From: Sipunculus nudus
Lineage: Eukaryota; Annelida; Sipuncula; Golfingiida; Sipunculidae
Reading direction: 5' to 3'
DNA length: 64,000 nucleotides
Assembly: GCA_026874595.1 (NCBI GenBank)
Contig: CM049311.1
Span: 74,216,953-74,280,952, forward strand
Part shown: in pieces, positions 12,174-24,620 of the stretch
How positions within the stretch are numbered: the stretch's first letter is position 1
Layout: each line of letters begins with the position of its first letter
The notes under the pieces: model-generated
Told to the model about the DNA's origin: nothing
Database searches by the model: none
Seen by the model: only the letters and a program-made list of their open reading frames with translations
Program-made: the position numbers and the translations under genes

Positions 12174-14910
12174 TTTGATGTGAGTAATTGAACAGCAATC
12201 AAATAATATTTTGAATATGAATTTGTAATTTTCTAAAAGATACTTCATGAGAGGATCTTACAAGATAAGACTTTGTAGTCCCAGTAGCCATTGTGTATAT
12301 AAGCGGATATTTATGTAGGGACTATAAAGACACATTTTGCATTTTTTATTACTTATCGTTTACACCATATTCAGCTACAGTAAACAATGACTCCTGCCAT
12401 TCGAATGTAATACTTTATGTTAGGCTTTACCTTCCTGCTCGTATACATAGCCTCGAATGATTGAACACTGAATTTGAAATTGGGACTTCCGTATAATCTT
12501 GACCTCACCTATAGAAATAATGTTCTTTTATCATTAACTTGACGAAACAATGCATGGTCGTTGATTTGATAATCCCGGAATTTAGCACTGAAATCTAATT
12601 GATTCTTCATTAAAAACACGTGTTTTGAGGACTGGCATAGGAAGTTGGGTGCAAATGATTAATTGAGCGAAATCAATCTGTGTATTGCTCACGCTTATTT
12701 TTATTATTATGAATAAGGATAGTTTACCAAATCGTCAGCAAAAATGTTAATATCACCACATTTCACCAACTCCGCCATTCATGTGGTATATTTCTGCTAT
12801 TTAAGGCCTTATGGTCTGTCTTGTGTATAAACGCAAATAACTGACTTTTATTACCCTATCTTAGGCAACATTATACCAATGGTCTTCCGTCTTATAATTT
12901 CAGAAGTAAGCAGTGAAATCACAGAAAGCCTCACGTAAATAACGAAATCATTGAATATTTCCACGGGAGCTAGGGGCTGAATCCCCTCGAATCTTCATGG
13001 GCGAAAATATATAAAACACATTTCTTTTAAAAAGGTGCCATAAGCAGATGAACTCACATGCGAATTTTATGTATCTACAACACCATTTTACAGAAGCTGG
13101 GTTTCAATTTACAGATGTTTGTACGAAAAAAATAAAATAAATAAAAGAAACAAACTATATAAAACAAAAAAATATGAAACACTTGGACGCAAATGTTAGC
13201 GATTGTATCATTTGTATTAGTCCCAATGGTATCCGTGATTAGCTCCCACTGTGTCCGGAATAAGAGCATAGACTTTGTCCCTTTCTGCTTAGAACCCATA
13301 ACCTCTGATTATTTTATATTAAATAAATCTCTGTTTACTCCGTTAATTTTCTTAATTTTTATAATCAGATAGGATACGTATCTTTTTTTTAAATAAGATT
13401 CTTCCATATGTATAGTACAGATAAGATAACCTCCCTGTATGTTACTGTCACTGTTAAACCTCCGCTCCTCTGTTTTCTTGTTGCTGTTAATACTAGTGAA
13501 ACCATTACCTTCTATTACTTACGATCGCATTGAATTTTCATAAATAATGTTTACTCTATTGCATCAACACACGTTTAGATCGTGTGATTGTTTGCAATGT
13601 AAAATATCAAGTACTTTTAGTTGCAAGAAAATCTAAACGCGACATGGTATCGCATTTGAAAAGAACAAGACAACTTATGACTCTGTCATAATAAAACTAT
13701 ACCAAAAACATGAAAAGAATCAACATATACATACAAAAAATAAAAAAAAAACACCAAACAATGTTTTGATGCTGAATAAGCCGTAATTAATGATGTTGTA
13801 TAAAAATTGAAACTGTTGAAAATGCCTTCTTGTTGTTCTCCTTTTGACATGACTTAAGACCTTATGTCAATATTGTTGTACAACACACCATTTAAGCCGT
13901 ACTGTTCGGGTCTAATGCACTAAGGTTATACTTCCACAGTAAGTAAATTAAATTGCTTATATTTGGTCTTCCATATTGAGGGCATATACATCACGATTTT
14001 TTCAGATGGATATGCATAAAACGGATTGGTTCTTGATCTATTAGAATGTTTATATGATTATTTTTTTATGTTTATTAGGTGTTCAAATATGGCTCTCATT
14101 ATTAAAGTCAATAAGCACCTTCAAGTTCAGGAGAACATCTTTTTTTAGTATTAGAAAAGTATCACGTGAACATTAAGTGCATCTGATGAGGAACATGGGA
14201 CACCAAATTAACCTTATTTAGAAAGGGTACTGTAAAACAGACTTAACAGTGGGACATTCAGTGTATGTGTATATGGTCAAATATTCATAATTTAATTTAA
14301 AGGGTTTAAAAGAATGTCACAAACTAATATTTTAATGAACTAGCACTTCATCATCTCGAAAACTTGCAACGTTTTGAACGTTAAAGAAAACTGCAAAATT
14401 CAATATTCTTTCAGGATAATTAATTGGTATCGTAATTAATTGCTTAATCAACCATATGTAATACATATATATGGTTATTTTTATCAGTGACTTCCCCCCC
14501 CCCCCACCATTTGCAAATACAATGCAATTTACTTTATGTGAATATGTCAATTATATAGCAAGCATGTAAGCATTTCATGCTACTACCCCTTTAAAACTAC
14601 CTGTCGGCTGGTGCCGTTCGTAATAACCCGGTTGTCTTTAATTGGCCTAGAACTGTAACGGAAGTGTATCCTACATTAATCAATGTTAACACGGGGTGCA
14701 CGGTGACGCTCCTAGCCCATGGGCTACCTGTAGTTTAATTACACACTTTGGATTTTATAATTAAATCTTTTATATTTATTTTTATGCAAAGGACGAAATA
14801 AGGTTACGGATGTTTGGACAACTGATGTATATTTATCGAATGATTCGTTTGAGCAGTTGGTCCAGCCAAATCAGGTCTCTCATTAGTCAAAACACATATA
14901 TACGACTTAT
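12174..14910. other. Plain AT-rich sequence, nothing recognised
   Basis: It includes short poly-A, poly-T and poly-C runs (poly-C near 14496) and chance ORFs of 72-74 codons. No splice-bounded exon, RNA gene or transposon end was noticed. Confidence 0.45.
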
Positions 14911-15088
14911 CCGGGCCGGTGAAGAGTTGGCCTGTCTAACCCTGGGCTGGTCAAGAATTAGTCTTCCTTACCCGGGCTTGTCAAGAGTATGTCTTACCCA
15001 GATGGGAAAAGGGTTAGTGTGTCTAACCAGGGCTGGTCAAGATTTTGTCTTACTCTTGACAGTTAAACTCTTGACCAGCCCAGGGTTT
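14911..15088. repeat. Short ~30-bp tandem repeat closed by an inverted unit
   Basis: Units built on CC(C/T)GGGCTGGTCAAGAxTxxGTCTTxC recur near 14911, 14940, 14971 and 15027. The last unit is inverted: 15070-15085 is the exact reverse complement of 14940-14955 (16 bp), so the block can fold into a long hairpin. The 95-codon ORF at 14810-15097 is a translation of this array. Confidence 0.7.
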
Positions 15089-17029
15089 TCTATGTAATTT
15101 GCATGGTAGAATATATATTTACTAAACACAAAAATTAAATTTGCATATTAAATGAGACTGTTTGTATAAATCTGCATACATTTCTATAATTTAGATCAAA
15201 ATGGCCCATGTGAACAGATTTACAATCCTCCTTTTTTATTAGTTAAGACTTTAAGCTTAAATATTACATTGCTGTGGAAAAAATGAAGTATACAATACAT
15301 CCATTGTTGATCCTTATTGATATTCATAATATGTACATCTTAATGAATATTTATGAAGGACCATGTTCTTGATTTTTCTAACGATGATCCGGAATGATTC
15401 GTTTTGCTATCCGTGAATGTTTGAAAGGGTTTTTTTTTAACTCTTCTTAAATTCTAATATTACCTAAATTATCTTTGTTTAGGTAAATGCTTCTTTGAGC
15501 ATAAACTGTCAGAATGTGAGAGGCTGATTGCCTAACCTTCGGCGTTATCGCAGTCTATACGATGGATTTTAATCGTATTGGCCGAGATTCTGCGATACCC
15601 TGCCGTAGTCAGGCTCATGACGACCATGTGGGAACAACACATCCGTACTCTATACATGGTCAAGCCTTGCGAGGATACTTAGGTAACAGTGGCTGATTCA
15701 GAGGGGAAGCTTTTGGGTCTTCTGAAGCCCCCCCCCCCCACACACACACAAGCTGGAAATATTGTTATCATTTTTTTATCAGAGAAGATTTTCTTTACAT
15801 TATTTTCAGTTCCCGTCATACAAATATCACCCTTTCATCTCAAAAACAAGGAAAACCCAAGGAATCTTCAGGAGAGACGCATGTCTACACCAAGATCAAG
15901 CTTTTTTTTATTCCCCGCCGTTAGGAGAGAGGACTACTAAAAAAGTCCGCGTCTATCAGTCCCTCCGTCTTTTCGTCCGTCTGTCCTTCAATCCGTCCGT
16001 CCATCCGGCACCATCACTGATGCCAGACTTTCCTAGTTCAACATATGGCCGTGGACCATTGTGGCCCTAGGTCCTTGTTGTATTTTTAAATAATTAGTTT
16101 TCCAACAAAGGTTACAGACCTTAAAAATTTCGATCTACATGATCTAACAACCGTGGCTCCCTCAAGCTTTCTCGTGCAATGTTCCAGCTGTCCTTGAGCT
16201 TGGACATCTTGCTTGTGAACATGATAAAGCGTTTGAATTCATTTATTCATTAAAACAAAACGTCAATACATACATCATAGCATTTGATTTTTATTGAAAA
16301 TTTACTGCTTCGTCATAAATAACATGTATGGGGGACTGGGATTTTGGTTGTTTATATCATTTTTTGTTTCTCAATGGGGAATTTGTTTTGAAATTATCTG
16401 TCCTTGTCGCTCTTTAAAAACAAAAAGTACAAAACGGTTCAAGAAACTTTAGTAATCTGACAGTGTTTAAAACCTATAGCATCGTTTTATGGAAGATTTA
16501 CTATTGATTTCAAATGTATAAATTGCCAAATAAATATGTAAACGATAATGCATAAATATGCGAACAAAAGAAATGCATTTTATAATTCAGACGTATAAAT
16601 AAAGTTTAAAACGTTTAAACGTAAAAGAGGAAGCTAATGACTAGTGAAGCAACTGCACACATGGAAAAGTTATTTAAGCTATACCAGTTATTCAAAATAA
16701 ACGCTGGTGAGTAATATCTTAAAAAGTAGTTAAAGAATACTATTCAATCAATCTTTATTTAACGACTGATCATTTGAGATTAAATAATAAATGAAATGTT
16801 CACATCGTTGAGCACTTGTGCTCACATCTCATGTTCATCTCTATACGATACCTTCAAAAGAGAATTAATATACTCAAGTCTTATTTTTATTTAGAAATTG
16901 GTTGATAGAAAAAATGTTTATTTGAATTCCTCATTCTAACTACTTGCTCAAGAGAATTAAGTCTTTATTTGCTGAGTAAATTATACCTCTGCGAAGCAAG
17001 GTTTAGCATGTTATAATCAACGTTGGTTG
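15089..17029. other. Plain sequence with a CCGT-rich patch
   Basis: A pyrimidine-rich patch at about 15940-16010 repeats CGTCCGTCTGTCC-like phrases, resembling the reverse complement of the GACGGACA patch near 3400. A poly-C/CA run lies at 15729-15751. CAGTGGCTGATTCAGAGGGG at 15688 looks like a lone hAT-style terminus, but I found no partner end. No gene was recognised. Confidence 0.4.
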
Positions 17030-17630
17030 ATTCGTCTGTCAGCAGCTGTACTCAACAGTTTTCGGAGATTAAGAGATTTTGCGTCTTACATATAACAGTC
17101 TAAAGGCCACAGTTTTGAAAGAATCCTTTTGAAACTATTACATCTTATGCCTTACAGTAATATCTAAAAACGGATTTTTCATTTTCCAGATATGGCCACT
17201 AGGGGGCGCTGCACACAACCCTCCCCAACATATCATTCTTTGGCCATATCTCCATCGCTATTAGCCTCAATTACAGAAACTATGGCATTTTTCTTCCTCT
17301 TGGTCTTTTCCATAACCTGAGTATGTCATCTGGTCTCATTCTTGTGTCACCTTGTCTGTATGTCTGTCTGTTTGTCAGTTGTCCTCAAGTTTACCTCCTT
17401 GCTGGTTCTTGCGTCTCACATATAGCATTCTTCAGGCTACGGTTTTGAAAAAAAAATCCTTTTGGAACTAGTACATATTATAATTTACACTAATATCTCG
17501 AAACGTATTTTTCATTTCCGGATATGGCCGCTAGGGGGTGCTGCAGTCGAACATCCCCAATAAAATATTATTTTGCCATATCTCTAAAACTGTTGGCAGC
17601 TTTGTCTGCCTGCTTGTTCTTTTGTCTGAT
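17030..17630 (+). repeat. Tandem pair of 330-bp diverged units
   Basis: Two copies lie head to tail. TTGCGTCT followed by ACATATA falls at about 17080 and 17410, and GGATATGGCC(A/G)CTAGGGGG(C/T)GCTGCA at about 17190 and 17520, both 330 bp apart. AAATCCTTTTG and TAATATCT are also in register. The 65- and 137-codon ORFs starting at 17524 and 17538 begin inside the second unit and are not supported as genes. Confidence 0.75.
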
Positions 17631-18249
17631 ATGTCATTCTACGGGGCACAACTTCACAGCAATGGCCCTGAGAATCGTTCCATTGATAAAAACCGACAGT
17701 ATCTTCTATCTGTCCGCCTGACAATCATTTCAATTTCCAGCAAGCATTCGACCTATGGTCGTCTAGTTTGTATCAGTCAAAAGCCTGTAAGCACGTATAC
17801 CTTAACACATAACCTCAATAACAAAACCTCGGTTAGAGATTTGTTCTCCAGCCCGCATGTCCATTTTTTACTCAAAATGTCAATTTCATTCACAGACCGA
17901 TTTTTTTTAAATAGTGTAGAATGTGTCACCATTTTAAATTTTATCATTTAAACTGGTTATAGACTATTTAAAAATGTAATATCCAAAGTACCGGTAAGCC
18001 CGTCAGAATGCCATGGCATTGATAACCCTTTATTCTTTTTTTCACCGACGAAAACTACTCTTTCTTTCTATGCCACCATCGCCCCATCAGGTATATGCTG
18101 CCGTTTTACTACATTTACTCTGATGGGGCAAAGGTAAAATATCGTCGGAGGTGCCTTGTAATCTTTATACATTCATATGGGACTGTTGTCTAATAATCAT
18201 GGCGGCTGTAATGGCGGGGAGAGGTCACGTGATCTGATATTACTCCGCA
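17631..18249. other. Plain sequence, nothing recognised
   Basis: The rest of the 137-codon open frame from 17538 ends at 17951. It has no domain and no splice context that I trust. Confidence 0.4.
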
Positions 18250-18639
18250 TTAACACAAACCAGTTCTCTGCTTCCGCCTGGGTGAGTGCAATGATTGAAT
18301 TAATGGATAACTTCCTGACTGTGAAAGGCGTGCATCAGGTATAAGGTGAACGCCTAGCAGTGCTAAAAGCTCCGTCACGTTGGTAACAACAGCCAGGCTC
18401 GGAAGTATATAGTCCCTATGATACAACAGGGTACAGCCAATAATGTAAAATAGGTTAAGCACAGAACCTGTTCCTTGAAAAACAGCATCACCAAATCGCT
18501 CGTTAAATAATACATCATACTTTAGATGAAAGCTTTGGTGGATGTTCAGTGTGTCCTGGGAAAGGGCGGTTTTTCTATATGTACCGCGGGCATAATGTAT
18601 GACGTACGACACCTTCCGGTTTTGTCTCCCTAGCTGCAA
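18250..18639 (-). CDS. Unrecognised open exon-like frame, possibly membrane-spanning (doubtful)
   Basis: This is the longest open frame outside repeats, 129 codons on the minus strand. It opens right at a splice-acceptor-like TTGCAG (18635-18640) rather than at an ATG, which would fit an internal or terminal exon. The middle has two hydrophobic stretches, around VLNLFYIIGCTLLY and LAVVTNVTELLALLGVHLI, that could be membrane helices. The C-terminal part is basic (SPRRKQRTGLC). I recognise no family. Chance ORFs of this length are possible in 64 kb, so function is unassigned. Confidence 0.2.
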   Translation of the reverse strand: MQLGRQNRKVSYVIHYARGTYRKTALSQDTLNIHQSFHLKYDVLFNERFGDAVFQGTGSVLNLFYIIGCTLLYHRDYILPSLAVVTNVTELLALLGVHLIPDARLSQSGSYPLIQSLHSPRRKQRTGLC

Positions 18640-20238
18640 TCAGATTTCTCTTTAAACTTACTAATTAGGTTTTAAATAGTTAATCTTTCTGTTTCTGCCT
18701 GAATGACTGGTCTACTGGGGCTTGCTCTGCTGTATATGTGGCCGGCCATTATCAAATCCCTTCTGGGGTTCTATCGTTTTAATTGCTCCCGCTGAGGGTT
18801 TTATAAAATAGTCTTTCCATACATTTAGGACTTCACACGCATTATGGGGTTAGACTTTAAATAAAGTGTACTGACAGAGTTGGACGAAAGGTGTTCGGGA
18901 TTGATTAACAAAGGGGGCTATGAGTAACATTTCTCTTCTTCTCCCTGAGTTTAATGGACAACAATACTGAGAATATTCAGAACAGGAAAAGGGAGCATTC
19001 GGACGACAAATCATATCAATAACAATGTGCTAACGTTAGTGTTAATAACTTTGATGCTGATGCCATAGTCATGATTAGCACAAAAATCTGAAGATAAGAA
19101 TTATAGTAACATTTATATTAAAATTCTAATTATAATGTTAAAAACATAATAATGAGTTAAAGGACAGTGATATTGGTTATGATTATAATGATGAAAGGGT
19201 AAGAAGAAGAAAAAAAGAGGTTATGAAGATGATGATGATTACCATATCTGCGAAAATTAAGAGAGAGAGATTACAGCTTAGTGTTAAGGGAACACTTTAT
19301 TATTACACGAAATGATAATTATGAAAATGAGGCAAACAGGAAGGATAGGATAATAATGAGTTTAAATCAGTTTATAATGAGTTAAGAGCCTACAATATGG
19401 ATTCATGTGGCATGTTTGCATATATCCTTTTGTTTTGTGCAAACAAACCTAGATAGCATCTGATCTAACTAACAGACACAAGACAATACGTAGGCAGTAT
19501 TCTCGCCCTGGCATTTGCTTTCAAACCAGAAGCTCGTAAATCAAAACCCATTCGACCATAAATGTTAGCCAGAGTTTCAGCCTGGTGTCTTGATTATTAG
19601 TCTGGGTCTGCCCATGATTAGTCCCTGCCTTGTCTGTAAGTATATACATCCTCTGCGTTGTAACAACACAAGCTTATCTTCTTCGATAAGGGTTCAAATG
19701 GCTGAGATTTGTTTCAACGCCTGATGAAATCGCTTATTACACCTGAAAATTACTCCTAGTGTTTTCCTGCTCGACTGCCTGCCTGGCCATGGAGGATGTG
19801 ATCTTATATAAAACATACATTTTAGAATAAAAGTTGAGTTTGAGAATAATATGATGAGGTATTTTTATATGTTGTATTTCTACCCTGGCTTATAAAAACC
19901 ATCTATACTACTTATAAGAAAACGGGTGGTATTAAATATATTTAAAAACAAACATATTTCAGAAAAAAATTATTACATGTAATGTTCATTACATGGCCAC
20001 GTTGTAGCCAATGCCACGAAAATAATCCAATATACCCATTAAAATATACAAGGCCCAGTGCACTGAAGGCAGCCTTTATCTTACATTATCTCACACTAAT
20101 TAGCCTCGCCACAAGTCTCTTTAGATACAAGCATCATCACAATAGCAAAAAAATCATGGTAATAATTAATTCAATTTTTAGTTAAGACACTTTTATTTTT
20201 ATTTCCTATCATTTCATACATTTAATGGATTTAAAAAA
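18640..20238. other. Plain AT-rich sequence, nothing recognised
   Basis: It includes a GATGATGATGATTA run near 19230 and mild ATAATGA-rich patches. No gene, RNA or transposon end was recognised. Confidence 0.45.
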
Positions 20239-20240
20239 AA

Positions 20241-20296
<56 letters not shown>
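20239..20296. repeat. (TA)n microsatellite
   Basis: TA repeats with a few interruptions follow a poly-A run. Confidence 0.95.
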
Positions 20297-21370
20297 AACT
20301 TGTATTGTTAATTCACCAAAATATCTCACAGAAGGCCCCGACATGACTTCAAAACAGATCAAGATGGGGAAAAACCGGATGAATTGAATGAGCTGGAAAG
20401 CTTACCGTTTTATAAGAAAGTTCAGGTCTGCAGAAGTCTGGTGGTAGAAGATTGGTTGTGTTTTAGTCCGTCCTAAACTGTCAACCGTCCGTCACCATAT
20501 CTCTTAAAGAATTCCTGCAGCTGTCAGCAGGAGATTTTGTAGACATATTGACCATGTGATGAATATGCCTAATGTATGCGTATATGGTAGAGAACGGGAA
20601 ATGATACCAGTCTGAATTGAAATGAATTATCTTTCAAAGTAACATATTCATGTTCACTGTCTATAAATATTAAATAGTTTCATGTATGCAACTGTCGCTT
20701 GTAGGCGACAAAGCTTATGTGGTTAGGTCTCTGGGTCTGAATATTATAAACTAATTGCTCACCCGCGCGCGCCTTGGTCCCTAATATTTGGACCGGAGAT
20801 CCCGAAATAAATAAAATTTTACAAATAACCACTTTTTGTAATCATTTAATCTTAATTTCTCATTTCAACAGTATACGCGTATATTAATGAACATTAATTT
20901 TGTAATTGTGCAATACCGATCTGTTCTTCACTGCATATACGCAAGTATGTATATATGTGAACTCGCCAGAGGCGCGATTTTTACGGTCAATAGCCAGATC
21001 TGAAGGATTTCAGGTAATTTAAGATATGTTTGATTTCGGATATCTTTTTTGCATTTTCGCATCACGTGTGTCTATAAGATGCTTGGTTGACGAGAAGCAG
21101 GGGAGACGTCTTCTTGTACATACCCGCGCATTAAGAAATGAAAGTATATAACATAACACAATTCAGTGTGCTACAGACATAGAACGACCATATCACCCGT
21201 CGGGATCAATACCCCATCATATAGGAACTTACATACAGACTGAGAGTAACGGACAGGCAGACCAACAATCACATACCTAAATATATTGATCTTCATAGCT
21301 ACAGACATCGTGATGGAAGAGGCGTAAGATAGAAGGCAAACATAGACATTTATTGTATAGTTACTCATTT

Positions 21371-21374
<4 letters not shown>
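20297..21374. other. Plain sequence, nothing recognised
   Basis: There is a CCGTCCGTCACC phrase near 20487 and a CGCGCGC patch near 20765. No repeat relationship or gene was established. Confidence 0.45.

Positions 21375-21423
<49 letters not shown>
21375..21423. repeat. (GA)n microsatellite
   Basis: About 24 uninterrupted GA dinucleotides. Confidence 0.97.
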
Positions 21424-21426
<3 letters not shown>

Positions 21427-21790
21427 TTCGTGTTAGATCAAGCACAGGATACGGAATCTCTGGACTCCTATATAGTGTCTGACGACTGACTCAAGAGACA
21501 CCAGACCGATTCCAACAGAGATATCCACACCCGGCCAAAACTCATTATTGACCGTCAGAACGGAGTGTTATCCTGACGGGCCATCGCCTGGAGATAAGGA
21601 AGTCGGAGAGCCCAGAGGAACAACCAACCCAGCCACCAAGAAACTGGCGTCAGAGGAGAACCACGGGCATCACACCCACTCCGGGGATGATGTGTAACCA
21701 TAGCAACCTGACCACTGGCCAGAAACCCGACCACGTCACTACCGGTGATCAGTGAACAACTCCTGAAGGGGTCTCTCTTGGTATTTTTAG
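21424..21790. other. GC-richer island after the GA tract, function unknown
   Basis: The composition is visibly richer in GC than the surroundings. On the minus strand one frame stays open from about 21800 to a stop near 21560, with no ATG until midway and a hydrophobic WWLGWLFLWALRLP segment. No family was recognised and no splice sites frame it well. It could be an exon remnant or a unique regulatory stretch. Confidence 0.25.
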
Positions 21791-23016
21791 CCCAATAGTA
21801 AAAAAAGTTTCGTTAAATTATTATTTGTAGCAAGTTCTGGAGAGGCAGACTTTTGGTTTTTTAACTATACTCTGTCGTGACCGAAGGGTGGGTATCTCTC
21901 GTCTAAATTTGTCTGGCTGTAAAGACGGCAGGGTTGAATTCTATTGATTATTTTCCCTGAATATCCAGTTAATGCTTCAATCTTGTTTGCATGTGTTTCA
22001 GACCAAGAATATATGAAACAGACAAGGATCACCACCATACCATGGCACATATCCATTTGTAGAGCCGGACTATTAATAGGCGTAACACAAATTCATTTAT
22101 CATCACATAATCGTCTTATTTTGTGTTTACCTTGTTATCCTCTTTTGCATGTTAAAACATACTGATCTATGTGACATATCAACAGTGCTCCGATCAACCC
22201 TCCCTACCCCTCTGTCCGCCCACACAAAACTAATGCCATCAAATCTGAAGCTGCAGTGTCTACCCACGCATGTTCCGATAGCCAACAGAGGTTAACTTGT
22301 GGTTGTTGAAAGGGCTGCCGTCTTGTGGGTGGAAGTTCAACTACGGAACTGAACCTTTTAGTTGAAAATCATGTCATGGACGTTTAAATGTTGTGCGTGT
22401 ATATAATATGGTTCATAAACTTTTCTGGATGCTTGTTTATTCCTTAAGTCAAGGCATAACAATTCGAAATAATGTATAAACATATATATATATATATCCT
22501 ATATCACTGGTCTAAATGTTGTCCTATATCACTGGTCCTAATGCATCTGAATAGTTTTTTTTTAAGCTTAAGCTTTAGCAGTACTTAATATACTCTACAG
22601 TTTAAACGGTTTAATATGGCTAAAATCACCATTCGGAAATAATATTTGTTATTATACAAATAATAATTATTATGAAAATGAAACACTACACATTTGAGAC
22701 AAAAAAAAAAACTGTCTAATTATTGTTCTGTATTAAGTAGATATGTGTAGTTAAAAACTATGAATGTTGACAGTTTATTGCCTGATCGTGTACAGCAGGT
22801 TCTTTCCTACTGGACTCGAGCTCAAATTAATGTCATGACTAGTCTGTAAAACAATATAAATAAGATAATTACAAAGATAAATTCCTTAATTTTATATTTC
22901 ACGAAACGGAATATAAATTCCAATAATATATTTATAAACATTTCAGGAAACAAAACACATTTCAGGAAACAAAACACATATCATTAAACAATAATTGAAT
23001 TTTAATTTAAAAGCCA

Positions 23017-23019
<3 letters not shown>
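21791..23019. other. Plain sequence with small tandem duplications
   Basis: A ~24-bp phrase CCTATATCACTGGTC occurs twice at about 22498-22545. An 18-bp phrase TTTCAGGAAACAAAACACA occurs twice at 22940-22980. Otherwise nothing was recognised. Confidence 0.5.

Positions 23020-23085
<66 letters not shown>
23020..23085. repeat. (TA)n microsatellite
   Basis: About 33 TA dinucleotides that run directly into the left arm of the hairpin at 23083. Confidence 0.97.
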
Positions 23086-23087
<2 letters not shown>

Positions 23088-23164
23088 TGGAAAGGGTATA
23101 CACAGAAAAGTGGTTCACTGCCAGTGGGATGAACCACTTTTCTGTGTATACCCTTTCCATCTAT
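23083..23164. repeat. Perfect 35-bp inverted repeat with 12-nt loop
   Basis: Positions 23083-23117 are the exact reverse complement of 23130-23164. The 12-nt centre is CTGCCAGTGGGA. TA repeats lie at its left, and after a short gap at its right. The right arm aligns with the body of the tRNA-derived SINE at 46500-46665 (TCTGTGTATACCC against TCTCTGTATCCATG), so the palindrome was made by inverted duplication of SINE sequence. Perfect identity of the arms suggests a recent origin. Confidence 0.9.
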
Positions 23165-23197
23165 TAAATAATGAACCAGCATGGCTACTCATACATC

Positions 23198-23250
<53 letters not shown>
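23130..23250 (+). mobile_element. 3' part of a tRNA-derived SINE with TA tail
   Basis: ATGAACCAGCATGGCTACTC followed by ATACATCT aligns with ATGAACTTGCATGGCCATTT followed by ATACATCT at 46622-46650, in the same order after the CTGTGTATAC block. The copy ends in TA repeats (23198-23250), which could be the tail microsatellite of the SINE. The tRNA-like head is absent or replaced by the inverted arm. Confidence 0.6.
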
Positions 23251-24030
23251 TCCTTAATATATTCCTTAATCATTCATAAAAAAAAGGGGAATTGAAATGC
23301 CTGTGTTAACTTTGTTCAGTAAATAACCAAGGGACTCTTTAAAGGACCCTAACTATTAAAAATTCAGTAATTAACAGTAAAATCTGTCAACTTCCACACA
23401 TATACAATCAACCACCTTCAGTGACGTGTGTTTTTTTTTTTTTTTCTTCTTTTTATCAGCATATACCGTGTGTACTTACAGCTTGTATAGATTAATAAGA
23501 ATATACACTGGTGACAGAGGACATGTAAGAACATTTCTTACCTATATTTTATTCGTATATGTATGCAGAGCAAGCCAGAATTCCGATAAATTCTACTGGG
23601 AAGACAGGTGAATAGTTAGCTTTAAGAAGAAAGTACTGTCATTATCGTTTTAAGTTTACAATTAATATGTATCAGAAATATAAAGAAAAATTTTAATTTT
23701 TGGTTTCGTATTGACCCAGCATGCTGTATATTGAAACCAAACAAAACCTTTGAAATAATGGGTGATGCACGCAGGCTATACCACTTCTTTTTTATTATTT
23801 TTGTGCTGTGCTGTAGAGTTCCGTAAAGTTACAAAAACACAAATGAAAAAATACAATAATTAAAACGTATTTAAATATGTCCCATTTTCGATATACTGAA
23901 TTCACTTACACACTAATACTTGCACCTGCACACATTAGGTTCTAGAATTTGAATCAAACAATCTTTAATCATAAATGTTGCAAACAAGGTCGGGTGGAAG
24001 GATGTGGGTCAGGTCGGGCCCCCTGCGGCA
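23251..24030. other. Plain sequence containing one half of a diverged ~95-bp repeat pair
   Basis: About 23555-23640 (ATGTATGCAGAGCAAGCC, AATTCTACTGGGAAG, ACAGGTGAATAG, CTTTAAGA) aligns with 25013-25098, which lies inside the foldback element. No gene was recognised. Confidence 0.5.
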
Positions 24031-24166
24031 TCTATGGCTACGCGACTTTGACCAGTTGGACGGTTGCTCGCAGGTCAGCACGACAACTCGCACGACTGGT
24101 CGCAGGTCACCAGGCGTATGATTATCGACCACCAGTATCAAGTACTCACGACCACTCCCGAATTAA
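24031..24166. repeat. GC-richer quasi-repeat island of CGACTGGTCGCAGGTCA-type phrases
   Basis: Related phrases follow one another with variation: CGCGACTTTGACCAGT, GCTCGCAGGTCAGCACGAC, GCACGACTGGTCGCAGGTCA, CGACCACCAGT and CACGACCACTCCCG. Both the phrase and its reverse complement (CTGGTCG/CGACCA) occur. It resembles in style the CCGTACGG and GAATGC islands elsewhere in the window. It is non-coding as far as can be seen. Confidence 0.5.
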
Positions 24167-24389
24167 GACGTGTGTCGATATGTGTAAAGCTATTACAATT
24201 TATTACTTAATCAAATATTATACTTTTTCGGCGTCCGTCCAGAACTTCACAAAAACTGCTTCTTTTCCTTTTTTCTTGGCCAAGTTTGATTTTGTTTATT
24301 ATAACTGAATAGTACGGTGGCTGATTTAGGACACAGAAAAAAAAATATTTATCTCGTGATCTCGAGATAACATCTCGAGATCTCGACAT

Positions 24390-24620
24390 AGAATTTCGCA
24401 AAAAAAAATTTTAGGAAGCAAAAAAAAAATTTAGGAAGCATAAAATAAAATTTTATGAAGCAAAAAAAAAAAATTTTTAGGAAGCAAAAAAAAAAAATTT
24501 AGGAAGCATAAAAAAAAATTTTATGAAGCAAAAAAAAAATTTTTAGGAAGCCAAAAAAAAAATTTTAGGAAGCAAAAAAAAAAAAAAATTAGGAAGCAAA
24601 AAAAAAAAAATTTAGGAAGA
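24390..24620 (+). repeat. Left-arm array of AGGAAGC-A(n)-TTTT units
   Basis: About ten units of roughly 17-25 bp vary mainly in the length of the A run. The inverted counterpart is at 25836-26070. Confidence 0.9.

Noticed and set aside
15688-15712. hAT terminus CAGTGGCTGATTCAGAGGGG
   Set aside because: No inverted partner or target duplication was found in the window.
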